DNA of 64,000 nucleotides from assembly GCF_017921975.2 (NCBI RefSeq), contig NZ_JAGEMO020000016.1, forward strand, positions 1 to 64,000, in the 5' to 3' direction. The notes under the pieces were generated by a model. That model saw nothing but the letters and a program-made list of their open reading frames with translations, ran no database searches and had not been told where the DNA came from. Below are positions 8,203-16,795 of this stretch, one piece after another. The translations under genes and the position numbers were made by a program. This DNA comes from Hymenobacter terricola (GTDB lineage: Bacteria > Bacteroidota > Bacteroidia > Cytophagales > Hymenobacteraceae). Numbering within the stretch: the stretch's first letter is position 1; the number at the start of each line of letters is the position of its first letter.

Positions 8203-8904
8203 TCAGGCTTGGGTATTGGGGGTGGGCGGGGCCGTATCGGCGTGGCCGGCAAGGTTGCGCACGAAGAGCCGGGCCTTTGAGGCATCAAGCTCCACGAAAT
8301 GGTCGTAGCCGCGGGCGCACTGGCTGCTGCACTCGGTGTTGAGGGCATTGTAGGCCAGCACCCGGCTGCGGGTGGCGCCGGTGCGGGCGGTTTCGGCGGC
8401 GTGCATCTTGCCTTCGCACGCAAACAAGTCGGCGTAGAGCGGGGCCAGGGCCGCGAGGCGGGCCGCCGAAAACCCCTGGTCCTGGGCCTGCTTATCGTCC
8501 ACGAAAACCGTCCCCACCCCAGGAGCCGTGAGCAGCACTTGCAGCGTTTCGGGCACCGTTTTGCGGGTGACTTCGCCAATGGCCAGGCTGCGGTATTCCG
8601 GCGATTCGTTGCCGTAGGCCCGTGCAATGGGCTGCGACACCTGCCGCAAGCCGGTGCGGGCGGCCTCGAGGGCGGCGTCGCGCTTCGCGGTACTCTTCAC
8701 AACGGTATAGAGCAGGTTCTCGTCGGTGGGCAGGGCCTGAAAGGCGGTAATCTGCTTTTCGAAAGCGGTGAGCATGGCCGGGGTGAGGCCTTCGTCGGCC
8801 AGGGCCTTCAGGTTGTCGGTGAGGGCCGCGAGCTTGGCGGTGCACTCGGTGGCGAGGTCGGCATCGGCGAAGCTGCCGTTGCGCTGGGGTTCCTGGTCTT
8901 TCAT
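8203..8904 (-). CDS. helical protein of unknown function, paralogue A
   Basis: This 233-residue, cysteine-containing, mostly helical protein has no signal peptide and no domain I recognise. It shares its plan and several segments with the product at 23445: an N-terminal helical region, a T-A-K-x3-A-L stretch, a Y-R-S/Y-G-R-S segment followed by E-I/V-x-K/R, and F-(S/T)-A-A-x-L-A starting the C-terminal helices. Both genes have a 21-nt tandem repeat array just upstream (here 9002-9190). Start at 8904 (MKDQEP) is chosen because the upstream extension runs toward the repeats. Function cannot be inferred. Confidence 0.7.
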   Translation of the reverse strand: MKDQEPQRNGSFADADLATECTAKLAALTDNLKALADEGLTPAMLTAFEKQITAFQALPTDENLLYTVVKSTAKRDAALEAARTGLRQVSQPIARAYGNESPEYRSLAIGEVTRKTVPETLQVLLTAPGVGTVFVDDKQAQDQGFSAARLAALAPLYADLFACEGKMHAAETARTGATRSRVLAYNALNTECSSQCARGYDHFVELDASKARLFVRNLAGHADTAPPTPNTQA

Positions 8905-9001
8905 GACGGGAAGGGGGTAGAAGTGGAACTGTGGCCCGCAGGCGGCACCCACAGCACAGCCTTACCGGCCGGCGGGACCTGCGACGTCAGGAAGTTAGGG
9001 A

Positions 9002-9190
9002 AATAATCTGGTCCGTAGGGCTCCGCTGCATTCCCGGAGCCCGCCGCCGCCCCGGCAAGGTCTGCCAAATACCCGTTGGGGGCCACCGCCCACCCCGCGA
9101 AGGCCACCGAATACCCGTTGGGGCCTGCCGATAATCGTTCGGGGGCTGCCGATGGTCGTTCGGGGGCTGCCGATGGTCGTTCGGGGGGCT
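9002..9190. repeat. 21-nt tandem repeat array 1
   Basis: From 9065 to 9190 six units of exactly 21 nt follow one another. The last three are nearly identical (core CCGATGGTCGTTCGG) and the earlier ones diverge (CCGAATACCCGTTGG). Three further decayed units can be traced back to about 9002. The period is a multiple of three, and the minus strand stays open as a heptad-like pattern PERPSAA. The array fills the gap between the helical protein gene (starting at 8904) and the T9SS gene (ending at 9230). Comparable arrays lie at 23086-23355 and 52099-52203. Confidence 0.85.
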
Positions 9191-9229
9191 CTGGGAGTGC
9201 GGCGGCGGGCTTTTCAGCAGGTTGGGGCC

Positions 9230-10930
9230 CTACTCCACCACGAGCTTGCCCGAGGCCGGGCCACAACGCACCACGTACAGGCCGGGGGCGAGGCCGGTGA
9301 GGTCGAGGGTGGCGGTGGGGGCGTGGGCGGGGATGGGGTAGGTGCGGGCGGGGCGGCCCAAGGCATCGAGCAGGGTCACGAGCGTGGCTGCGGCTGCCGG
9401 TAGCGCAAGGGTTGCGTGGCCGTGGGCTGGCGATGGATACAGGGCAATGGCCGCTGCGGCCAGGCTGGTTCGAACGGCCGTGGGCTGGACCAGGTCGAGG
9501 GCGGCACAGAATCCCGCATTCGACGTTCCTATGGTACTTAGCTGGAAGGAACCCAGCGTGGCGGTGGAGACGAAGGAGCCGGCTACCACCACGCGCCCCG
9601 TGGGCAGCAGGGCGGTAGCGATGCCAAGCGCGCCGGCCATCGGCACCGCACTTTCCCAAGCCCCGGTAACGGCCAGGGAAGCCACAAATCCGCCATAGGC
9701 ACGCGGCTGGGCTACGGCGATGGTACCGAAAGTAGCCGGGCCACCTAAATCGCCGGTGGCAATCAGGCCGCCGCCCGGCCGGGCCGCCAAGGCTTGGATG
9801 GCATCGTTGGCCGGGCTGCCGGCAGTGGTCAGGCCTTGCCAGTTGCCGGCCGCGTCGAGCCGGCCCACCCAGGCATCTTCCTGCCCCACACTGGTGGCTG
9901 AATAAGTGCCCAAGGTTATCGTGCCGCTAAAACTGCCGCCCACCCAGGTGGAGCCGGCCGCATCGGTGGTCGATGCATTGGCGGTAATTGAACTGGTGCT
10001 CAAAGCCGTGGCAGCCCATTGCCAGCTGCCCGTCGCCGTGGCATGGGCCACCACGGCCGTGCCGGCGGGTAGCGCAGCCGGCACGGCCAGGGGGCCAAAT
10101 GCCAACGGTCCATTAGCTCTGCCGACCACGGTCAACTCCCCGGTACTTGCCAGGAAAGGACGGAGGCCATCGGTTCGTGGGCCGGTAATGGTGGGCAGTG
10201 GCAGCAGGCTATTCCAAGTGCCATTTGCCAGGGAGGCCACGAAATACGAAGCCGCATTTGCCGGTGCCACCAGCCCAAAAGCCCCGAAGACGGTCGTGCC
10301 GTCCGTGGTGCCGACGACCAGTGGCCGGCCGGTGGCATCAAATGCCAGCCCCAGGCTAGCGGTGGCAGCAGGTATGGCCGCGACAGTTCCGGTGGTGGTG
10401 GAGCTGGCCGCCCACAGCCAATGGCCGTCATTGGCATCGAGCTGGGCCGTGAATAGCTCGTAGTGGCCCGTATTGGGCAGCACCGGGCCGGCGGTGCTGT
10501 CGGCATGCAGCAGCTGGGTGGTGCCGCGGTAATAACCGGCCAGCGTGGGCCGCCCCTGCGGGTCGATTTTCAAGGCCATCGCATTGGCGACAGTGGTGCT
10601 GTGCAGCTGCGCGGCCCATAGCCACTGCCCGTCGGGACTGAGTTTGGCCACGTACGCATCATAGATGGAAAACATGCTCGCCGACGTGCCAATCAGCCGG
10701 GTGCGGCCCATAAAGGCTATTTCCGATAGCAGGCCGGACACGTAGGTATTACCGGCGGCATCGGTTGCAACCTGCGTTAGCGGCGAAATAGCCTGGAGGG
10801 TGGCATGGCGGACGCCCGCCGCCCACACAAAGCGCTGGACTTGTGCGTGCGCGTGTGCTGCCAGCAGCCAGAGCAAGCAGGCTATTATTCCGGTGCGAAG
10901 GGGTATAAAGCGTGTGGAAATGTTTTGCAT
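9230..10930 (-). CDS. T9SS-exported repeat protein (SBBP-like) with type A sorting domain
   Basis: This 566-residue protein has a signal peptide (about 1-29, ending AHAHA). A series of beta-propeller-like repeats of about 50-60 residues follows, with motifs such as DAAGNTYVSG, DPQGRPTLAG and DAAGSTWVGGSFSGT. A roughly 75-residue type IX secretion C-terminal domain ends it (ALYPSPAHGHATL, LDLTGLAPGLYVVR, GKLVVE). It should cross the outer membrane through T9SS and stay on the surface or be released. Proteins of this type often carry SBBP/Kelch-like repeats; the ligand is unknown. The remaining 141 nt before purB show no clear feature. Confidence 0.87.
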   Translation of the reverse strand: MQNISTRFIPLRTGIIACLLWLLAAHAHAQVQRFVWAAGVRHATLQAISPLTQVATDAAGNTYVSGLLSEIAFMGRTRLIGTSASMFSIYDAYVAKLSPDGQWLWAAQLHSTTVANAMALKIDPQGRPTLAGYYRGTTQLLHADSTAGPVLPNTGHYELFTAQLDANDGHWLWAASSTTTGTVAAIPAATASLGLAFDATGRPLVVGTTDGTTVFGAFGLVAPANAASYFVASLANGTWNSLLPLPTITGPRTDGLRPFLASTGELTVVGRANGPLAFGPLAVPAALPAGTAVVAHATATGSWQWAATALSTSSITANASTTDAAGSTWVGGSFSGTITLGTYSATSVGQEDAWVGRLDAAGNWQGLTTAGSPANDAIQALAARPGGGLIATGDLGGPATFGTIAVAQPRAYGGFVASLAVTGAWESAVPMAGALGIATALLPTGRVVVAGSFVSTATLGSFQLSTIGTSNAGFCAALDLVQPTAVRTSLAAAAIALYPSPAHGHATLALPAAAATLVTLLDALGRPARTYPIPAHAPTATLDLTGLAPGLYVVRCGPASGKLVVE

Positions 10931-11071
10931 AAACGCAGCAAACAGGTAAATAAATGGGCGATTTTATTTATTGATAGCTGCTGAACGGATTGCATCCGAA
11001 TATAGTATCCGCTAACCTTCGAATTCCAGCATACACTAGTGCCCGGTCTTTAAGAGGGCCTTCCTCATTGC

Positions 11072-12412
11072 CTACCGCCCCACGTAGCTATGTGGGGTGA
11101 TGCCGCGCAGCTCCGCCCGCACCGATTCGCTCACATCCAGGCCGTCGATAAACTCCCCGATGCTGGCCGCCGAAATGGCCTCGCCCGTGCGGGTGAGGGC
11201 TTTGAGGGCGTTGTAGGGGTCGGGGTAGGCTTCTCTTCTTAATATGGTCTGGATGCCTTCGGCCACCACGGCCCAGTTGGCTTCGAGGTCGCGGTGCAGG
11301 GCGGTTTCATCGAGGGCGAGCTTGCCCAGGCCGCGCTGCAAAGCCCCCAACGCAATGAGGATGTGGCCGAGCGGCACGCCCAGGTTGCGGAGGACCGTCG
11401 AGTCGGTGAGGTCGCGCTGGAGGCGGGAGATGGGCAGCTTGGCGGCGAAGTGTTCGAGCAGGGCGTTGGCCACGCCGAAGTTGCCCTCCGCGTTCTCGAA
11501 ATCGATGGGGTTGACCTTGTGCGGCATGGCCGAGGAGCCCACCTCGCCGGCCTTGATGGTCTGCTTGAAGTAGCCGAGCGAGATGTACTGCCACACGTCG
11601 CGGGCCAGGTCGAGCAGGATGGTGTTGAGGCGCTTGAGGGCGTCGCAATGGGCCGCGAGGTGGTCGTAGTGCTCAATCTGGGTGGTGGGGAAGGAGCGGT
11701 GCAGGCCCAGCCGGTCGTTCACGAACGTGGCCGCGAAGCCGTGCCAGTCGGTGGCCGGGTAGGCGACGTAGTGCGCGTTGAAGTTGCCGGTGGCCCCGCC
11801 AAACTTCGCCCCGAACGGCACCTGGGCCAGCAGCGCCACCTGGGCATCGAGCCGGGCCACGAACACCTCAATCTCCTTGCCCAGCCGGGTGGGGGAGGCC
11901 GGCTGGCCGTGGGTGCGGGCCAGCATGGGCACGGCTTCCCACTGCTGGGCGCGGGCGGCCAGCTGGTTGCGCACCTCGGCGTAGGCAGGCAGCAGCACGC
12001 CCACCAGCGCATCGCGGAAGCTCAGCGGGATGGCGGTGTTGTTGATGTCCTGCGAGGTGAGGCCGAAGTGAATGAACTCCAGGAAACTGCCCAGGCCAAG
12101 GGCCGTGAACTGGTCGCGCAGCCAGTATTCCACGGCTTTCACGTCGTGGTTGGTCACGGCTTCGTGGGCCTTCACGGCCTCGGCATCGGCTTCCGAAAAC
12201 CCTTCGTAGAGCTGGCGCAGCTGCGGGAAAACCGCGGGCGAAACGTCTGCGAGCTGGGGCAGCGGCAGCTCGGCCAGGGCGATGAAATATTCGATTTCGA
12301 CCAGCACGCGGTAGCGGATGAGGGCCATTTCGGAGAAGCGCGTGGCCAGGGGGGCGGTGGCACGGGCGTAGCGCCCGTCGAGGGGCGAGAGGGCGGTGAG
12401 GGGACTGGGCAT
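11072..12412 (-). CDS. purB: adenylosuccinate lyase
   Basis: This 446-residue cytosolic enzyme splits SAICAR and adenylosuccinate to release fumarate in purine synthesis. It has LTALSPLDGRY at the N-terminus, TSQDINNT (about 120), the catalytic-His segment ARTHGQPASPT (about 165), and the superfamily signature GSSAMPHKVNP (about 287-297) with the catalytic serine loop. Length and layout match the longer E. coli-like PurB type. ATG at 12412 is supported by a TACTTTTG box that ends 4 nt before it. Confidence 0.97.
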   Translation of the reverse strand: MPSPLTALSPLDGRYARATAPLATRFSEMALIRYRVLVEIEYFIALAELPLPQLADVSPAVFPQLRQLYEGFSEADAEAVKAHEAVTNHDVKAVEYWLRDQFTALGLGSFLEFIHFGLTSQDINNTAIPLSFRDALVGVLLPAYAEVRNQLAARAQQWEAVPMLARTHGQPASPTRLGKEIEVFVARLDAQVALLAQVPFGAKFGGATGNFNAHYVAYPATDWHGFAATFVNDRLGLHRSFPTTQIEHYDHLAAHCDALKRLNTILLDLARDVWQYISLGYFKQTIKAGEVGSSAMPHKVNPIDFENAEGNFGVANALLEHFAAKLPISRLQRDLTDSTVLRNLGVPLGHILIALGALQRGLGKLALDETALHRDLEANWAVVAEGIQTILRREAYPDPYNALKALTRTGEAISAASIGEFIDGLDVSESVRAELRGITPHSYVGR

Positions 12413-12416
12413 GGGG

Positions 12417-12424
12417 CAAAAGTA
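12417..12424 (-). promoter_or_regulatory. -7 promoter box of purB
   Basis: TACTTTTG on the minus strand matches the Bacteroidota TAnnTTTG box. Only four bases (CCCC) separate it from the purB ATG. In this promoter class transcription begins a few bases past the box, so the mRNA should have almost no leader. A clear -33 element is not visible. Confidence 0.6.
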
Positions 12425-12568
12425 CGGGCGCAGCCCCTGCTTTGGCCCGCACCGGGACGAAAGGAAGCCGCCGAATTTCAGACCCAAACAACCTTTCCCC
12501 GTTTTTTCGCTATACCCACCTTTCGGGGCTACTTGCGCAAGGTGAGGCAGTCGCCGCCTCGTTTTTCT

Positions 12569-12576
12569 TACCTTTG
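12569..12576 (+). promoter_or_regulatory. -7 promoter box of GT51 gene
   Basis: TACCTTTG lies 33 nt before the GTG at 12610. It supports a start at 12601 (TTG) or 12610 (GTG) rather than the in-frame ATG at 12442, which would be upstream of the promoter. The -33 element is not obvious. Confidence 0.55.
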
Positions 12577-12609
12577 ACGTTGGCTAACCCGCCCACCCTA
12601 TTGAGTTCC

Positions 12610-14736
12610 GTGCGCATATCCCCCTCCACCAAACGACTTCTCATCGGCATTGCGAGCAGCCTGGCGGCGCTTCTGTTGCTGGCATTCGCCGTGTTTCAGT
12701 GGAAGCGCCAGCAGCTGCTGACGTATGCGCTGGAGAAAGTCAAGGCCAAAATTGAGCTCAAATACCCGGTTATTCTCACGCTGGGGCCCGCCCGGTTTGC
12801 CGGATTCAAAACCGTGGAAATCGTGGGCATGAGCCTCGTGCCCAGGGCCACGCCCACCGACACGCTGCTCACCGCCAAGCGCCTGGAGGCCAGCCTGAGC
12901 GTGCGCTCGCTGTTTGCCGGCCGGCCGGTGTTCAGTGGCCTCGAAATCACGACGGCCCGCCTCACGGCCCGCAAAACCGCCACTTCCGACAACTACGGCT
13001 TCCTCATCAAAAAGCAGAAAGCCACCACCGTCCCCCGCGACACCACCAAGGGCACCAACTACGGCCTGCTACTGAACCAGGCCCTGGAAACGGTATTCGA
13101 CAACGTGCCCGGCGAGGCCAGCTTCAAGGACTTTTACGTGAGCTACCTGGGGCCGCGCCACACGGCGCTGCTGCGCCTGCCGGAGCTGAAGATTCAGGAC
13201 GGCGACATTTCGGGCCGCCTCACGGCCAACATCGATTCGGTGGTGAACGAGCTGGGCATCAGCGGGCACATCGAGCCGGGCGACTACGCCCTCTCGGCGC
13301 GGGTGTTTGGGGTGGGCGGCTCGGTGCAGCTGCCCTACGTGCCGCGCCGCTTCGGGGCGCTGGTGAGCTTCGATACCGTATTGGTGCGGCTCGATAGCAA
13401 GGATTTTGACGACGACGACACCGGCGGCCACCTCACGGTGCGCGGCTCGCTGGGGGCCCGCAACTTCAGCCTCTACCACCCCAAGCTGGCCGCCGACGAG
13501 ATTGAAGTGAAAAAAGGCGCGCTGGATTTCGTGGCCACGCTGGGCCGGGGCACGGTAGCCCTGGAAAAAGGCAGCCAGGTGACGGTGAATAAACTCGTGC
13601 TCTACCCCGAAATCAGCGTGCGGATGAAGCCCAGCCGGGCCGTGAACATCAGCGTGACTTCGGCCGAAACCCAGGCCAACGACTTCTTCTCGTCGCTGCC
13701 CACCGGCATCTTCGACGAGGTGCGCGGCACCCAGGGCACCGGCACGCTCACCTACCGCATGAGCGGCAGCCTCGACATGGCTCGGGTGGACAGCCTGAAA
13801 TTCGATTCCAGCCTGCGGGGCAAGAATTTCCAGCTCACCAGCTTCGGCGACGAGAACCTGAACAAGCTGAACACGCCCTTCCAGCACACGGTGTACAATG
13901 ACAAAGGCGACTCGGTGCGCACCTTCGCCGTGGGCCCGCCCAACCCCGATTTTGTGCCCTACAACGAGGTGTCGCCCTACCTCATCCACGCCATCACCAC
14001 GGCCGAGGACCCGCGCTTTTTCTCGCACCACGGCTTTATGGAGAAGGCCTTTGTGAAGTCGGCCATTCAGAACATCAAGGAGCACCGCTTTGCTCGCGGC
14101 GGCAGCACCATTTCCATGCAGCTGGTCAAGAACGTATTCCTGACCCGCCAGAAAACCGTGGCCCGCAAGGTGGAGGAAGCCCTCATCGTGTGGCTGCTCG
14201 AAAACACCCACCTGGCCAGCAAGCAGCGCATGTTTGAGGTGTATCTGAACATCATCGAGTGGGGCCCCAGCAAGTACCGCTGGCCCAGCGGCAAGCGCGG
14301 CGTGTACGGCGTGAAGGATGCCGCGCTGTTCTACTACGGCAAGCGCCCCAGCGAGCTCAACCTGCCCGAAAGCCTCTACCTGGCCAGCATCATTCCCAAG
14401 CCGAAGTTCTCGCGCTACTCCTTCGACTCCTACGGCGACCTGCGCCGCAGCACCCGCTACTTCTTCCGCCTGATTGCCGACATCATGGTCACCCGCGGCC
14501 TCATCACCGGTTCCGACCGCGAAAACCTGCCCTACGCCCTGGCCCTCACCGGTCCGGCCCGCCAGTACATGCACTTCTCGCCCCGCCCCGATACCACCCG
14601 CACCACCGCCCAGGCCGATTCCAGCCAGTTTGAGCCCCTCAACCTGATTGACCTGCTCAACACCGGGGCCGCCGCCCCCGATGCCGGCGTAAACTCCGGT
14701 GCCGCCGAAGAGGAGCCCGCCAAAGCACCGAAGTAA
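12610..14736 (+). CDS. GT51 peptidoglycan transglycosylase with AsmA-like extension
   Basis: The 708-residue protein is a monofunctional glycosyltransferase of family 51 that should polymerise lipid II at the periplasmic face. TM at about 10-28. Residues about 30-430 resemble AsmA/intermembrane repeats (beta-rich, with DGDISGRLTANIDSV). The GT51 domain follows: ITTAEDPRFFSHHGF (near 463) with the catalytic Glu, RGGSTISMQLVKN, EVYLNIIEWG and the YYGKRPSELNLPES segment. No transpeptidase domain is present. The GTG start is chosen from the promoter position and the hydrophobic N-terminus. A strong terminator follows. Whether the long extension binds lipid or protein partners is unknown. Confidence 0.88.
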   Translation: MRISPSTKRLLIGIASSLAALLLLAFAVFQWKRQQLLTYALEKVKAKIELKYPVILTLGPARFAGFKTVEIVGMSLVPRATPTDTLLTAKRLEASLSVRSLFAGRPVFSGLEITTARLTARKTATSDNYGFLIKKQKATTVPRDTTKGTNYGLLLNQALETVFDNVPGEASFKDFYVSYLGPRHTALLRLPELKIQDGDISGRLTANIDSVVNELGISGHIEPGDYALSARVFGVGGSVQLPYVPRRFGALVSFDTVLVRLDSKDFDDDDTGGHLTVRGSLGARNFSLYHPKLAADEIEVKKGALDFVATLGRGTVALEKGSQVTVNKLVLYPEISVRMKPSRAVNISVTSAETQANDFFSSLPTGIFDEVRGTQGTGTLTYRMSGSLDMARVDSLKFDSSLRGKNFQLTSFGDENLNKLNTPFQHTVYNDKGDSVRTFAVGPPNPDFVPYNEVSPYLIHAITTAEDPRFFSHHGFMEKAFVKSAIQNIKEHRFARGGSTISMQLVKNVFLTRQKTVARKVEEALIVWLLENTHLASKQRMFEVYLNIIEWGPSKYRWPSGKRGVYGVKDAALFYYGKRPSELNLPESLYLASIIPKPKFSRYSFDSYGDLRRSTRYFFRLIADIMVTRGLITGSDRENLPYALALTGPARQYMHFSPRPDTTRTTAQADSSQFEPLNLIDLLNTGAAAPDAGVNSGAAEEEPAKAPK

Positions 14737-14740
14737 AGGA

Positions 14741-14792
14741 GGGAAAAGGGCAGCGTTAAAAGTATGATGGCTTTTAACGCTGCCCTTTTCCC
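14741..14792. terminator. perfect 22-bp bidirectional terminator
   Basis: Arms 14741-14762 and 14771-14792 are perfectly complementary over 22 bp with an 8-nt loop. A-rich and T-rich flanks let it work in both directions. It ends the GT51 transcript and may also stop the convergent TerC transcript. Confidence 0.9.
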
Positions 14793-14890
14793 TTTTATAC
14801 TCGTTTCGAAAAGGAAGCAGGTGTAGAGACGCACTATTTTGCGTTTCTACCTCGTTCTCGCAACTCACTTCGTGATGAGTATAAGTGAGT

Positions 14891-15811
14891 TTACAGTTCC
14901 CTTTTCGGCCACAGCACCGAGGCCAGCACGCTCAGCGCCAGCAGGCCGCCCACTACGCACAGGGCCATCGGCATGGCAATGGGCAGCACGTTTTCGAGCA
15001 GAATCTTGGTCCCGATGAACACCAGAATCAGCGAGAGGCCGTAGTGCAGGTAGTGAAACAGGCGCATCATGCTGGCCAGGGCGAAGTACATGGCCCGCAG
15101 GCCCAGCAGGGCAAACACGTTGGAGGTGAACACCACAAACGTGTCGCGCGTGATGGCCAGAATGGCCGGAATGGAGTCGGCAGCGAACACCACGTCGGTC
15201 GTTTCCACCATCACCAGCACCACAAAAAGGGGCGTGGCAAAGCGCAGGCCGTCTTTCCTGATGAAAAACCTGCCACCTTCCAGCTGCCGCGTAATGGGCA
15301 GGTGCCGGCTCAGGAACCGCACCACGGGGTTGTGCTCGGGGTCGATTTCGGGGTCGTTGTTGCTCAGGCCCATCCGGATGCCCGTGTACACCAGAAAAGC
15401 CCCGAGCAGGTACAGCAGGAAGTGGAACCGGGCCAGCAGCGCCGCCCCCGCCAGGATGAACACCGCCCGCAGCACCAGCGCCCCCAGTACGCCCCAGAAC
15501 AGGATGCGGTGCTGGTACTGCGCCGGTACCTTAAAATAGCTGAAGATGAGCAGGAAAACAAACAGATTGTCCACGCTCAGGGCCTTCTCCACGAGGTAGC
15601 CCGTGAGCCATTGCAGCCCGGCCTGGGGGCCCATGGTGCGGTACACCAGCAGGTTGAAGCCCAGCGAAAGCGCCACCCAAAAGACGCTCCAGCCCAGGGC
15701 TTCCCGCAGCTTTATTTCGTGGGCCTGGCGGTTGAATACCAACAAATCGAGCAGCAGCAGCCCGATAACGAAAGCCACGAAGCCAAGCCAGAACAGGGGA
15801 GTGTTTTCCAT
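14891..15811 (-). CDS. TerC/Alx-family integral membrane protein
   Basis: This 306-residue protein has about nine membrane segments. The family motifs carry conserved acidic residues inside the membrane: VEKALSVDNLFVFLL (about 74-88) and MVETTDVVFAADSIPAIL (about 196-213). TerC/Alx proteins are linked to manganese export and metal or tellurite stress; this role is from the family. Start at 15811 (MENTPLFW) is preferred to a Met four codons upstream. A SNNDPEIDPEHNP loop precedes the second half, as in Alx-type members. No metal-sensing leader was recognised upstream. Confidence 0.9.
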   Translation of the reverse strand: MENTPLFWLGFVAFVIGLLLLDLLVFNRQAHEIKLREALGWSVFWVALSLGFNLLVYRTMGPQAGLQWLTGYLVEKALSVDNLFVFLLIFSYFKVPAQYQHRILFWGVLGALVLRAVFILAGAALLARFHFLLYLLGAFLVYTGIRMGLSNNDPEIDPEHNPVVRFLSRHLPITRQLEGGRFFIRKDGLRFATPLFVVLVMVETTDVVFAADSIPAILAITRDTFVVFTSNVFALLGLRAMYFALASMMRLFHYLHYGLSLILVFIGTKILLENVLPIAMPMALCVVGGLLALSVLASVLWPKREL

Positions 15812-15918
15812 GCGTACTAGCAAGATACGCCGGGGCCGGGTGCCGGTTGGGCACGCGGCGCTAACTTCGGGCGTCCGCTAGTCCGGTGCGGCGCCCACGG
15901 TCCCGGTAAGGAGCCGCG

Positions 15919-16659
15919 CTACCGGGCCACCGGTTTCAGCGGGTGCAGCCAGCTGCTGGCTTTCATTTGCAGCACGCCAAAAAAGGCTTCCTGGAAGATG
16001 CCTTTCGACATTTTGGAGGTGCCGCGGGTGCGGTCGGTGAAGATGATGGGCACTTCAATAATCCGAAAGCCCAGCTGGTAGGCCAGCCATTTCATCTCAA
16101 TCTGAAAGGCGTAACCCACGAAGTGAATGTTGGCCAAGTCGATGGCCCGCAGCACCCGCGCCGAGTAGCACTTGAAGCCGGCCGTGGCGTCGCTGATGGG
16201 CATGCCCGTTATCAGGCGCACGTACCAGGAGGCGAAGTACGACATCAGCACCCGCGACATGGGCCAGTTCACCACGTTCACGCCCTGAATGTAGCGCGAA
16301 CCAATAGCCAGGTCGTAGCCGTCCACGGCGCAGGCATCGTGCAGGCGCAGCAGGTCTTCGGGGTTGTGCGAGAAGTCGGCGTCCATCTCAAACACGTACT
16401 CGTAGCCGTGGGCCAGCGCCCAGCGAAAGCCGTGCAGGTAAGCCGTGCCCAGCCCTTGCTTGCCGCTGCGTTCCTCCAGAAACAAGCGGCCCGGAAACTC
16501 GGCCTGCAGCCCCCGCACGATGGCCGCCGTGCCATCGGGCGAGCTGTCGTCAATAATCAGCACGTCGAACGCCCGTGCCAGCGACATCACCTTGCGGATA
16601 ATCAGCTCCGCATTTTCGCGCTCGTTGTAGGTAGGAATCAGGACGAGGCCTTCACTCAT
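15919..16659 (-). CDS. polyprenol monophosphomannose synthase (DPM1-like GT2)
   Basis: This 246-residue soluble GT-A enzyme has LVLIPTYNERENAELII (6-22), IIDDSSPDGTA (35-45), MDADFSHNPEDL (about 89-100), the SRYIQG segment and SDATAGFKCY. These are the features of single-domain dolichol-phosphate mannosyltransferases without membrane anchor. The likely reaction is GDP-mannose plus polyprenyl phosphate giving polyprenyl-phospho-mannose for protein or lipid glycosylation. The start (MSEGLVL) was chosen over an upstream in-frame Met. A TATCTTTG box lies 18 nt upstream. Confidence 0.92.
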   Translation of the reverse strand: MSEGLVLIPTYNERENAELIIRKVMSLARAFDVLIIDDSSPDGTAAIVRGLQAEFPGRLFLEERSGKQGLGTAYLHGFRWALAHGYEYVFEMDADFSHNPEDLLRLHDACAVDGYDLAIGSRYIQGVNVVNWPMSRVLMSYFASWYVRLITGMPISDATAGFKCYSARVLRAIDLANIHFVGYAFQIEMKWLAYQLGFRIIEVPIIFTDRTRGTSKMSKGIFQEAFFGVLQMKASSWLHPLKPVAR

Positions 16660-16677
16660 GGAATAGAATATTGGGCC

Positions 16678-16685
16678 CAAAGATA
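16678..16685 (-). promoter_or_regulatory. -7 promoter box of mannosyltransferase gene
   Basis: TATCTTTG on the minus strand, 18 nt upstream of the ATG at 16659, is an exact TAnnTTTG match. Confidence 0.5.
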
Positions 16686-16795
16686 GGGTTTCGGGGCCCG
16701 AAGCTGCACGGCGGCCCGGGGTCGCGGATGAGTATTTTCTCGATTGATAAGAATATTCTACTATTCCACTGCCAAGGACGCTGTTTGTGAAAAGC

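Noticed and set aside
9002-9190. CRISPR array
   Set aside because: The 21-nt units follow one another without unique spacers, and no cas gene is present in the window. The same holds for the arrays at 23086 and 52099.
8901-9659. Open frame on the minus strand reading the array as PERPSAA-type heptads
   Set aside because: It has no suitable start near the array, runs out of frame through the T9SS gene and would not give a sensible protein; a repeat of 21 nt keeps frames open by itself.
13069-14868. A 599-codon open frame on the minus strand inside the GT51 gene
   Set aside because: It is antisense to a gene with clear catalytic motifs, its product is rich in Gly, Val, His and Gln without any domain, and high GC content makes long antisense frames common here.
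14820-14890. Small RNA or leader between the GT51 terminator and the TerC gene
   Set aside because: Only a weak GTAGAGACGC-type inverted repeat is visible, and no promoter box or T-tract supports a transcript.
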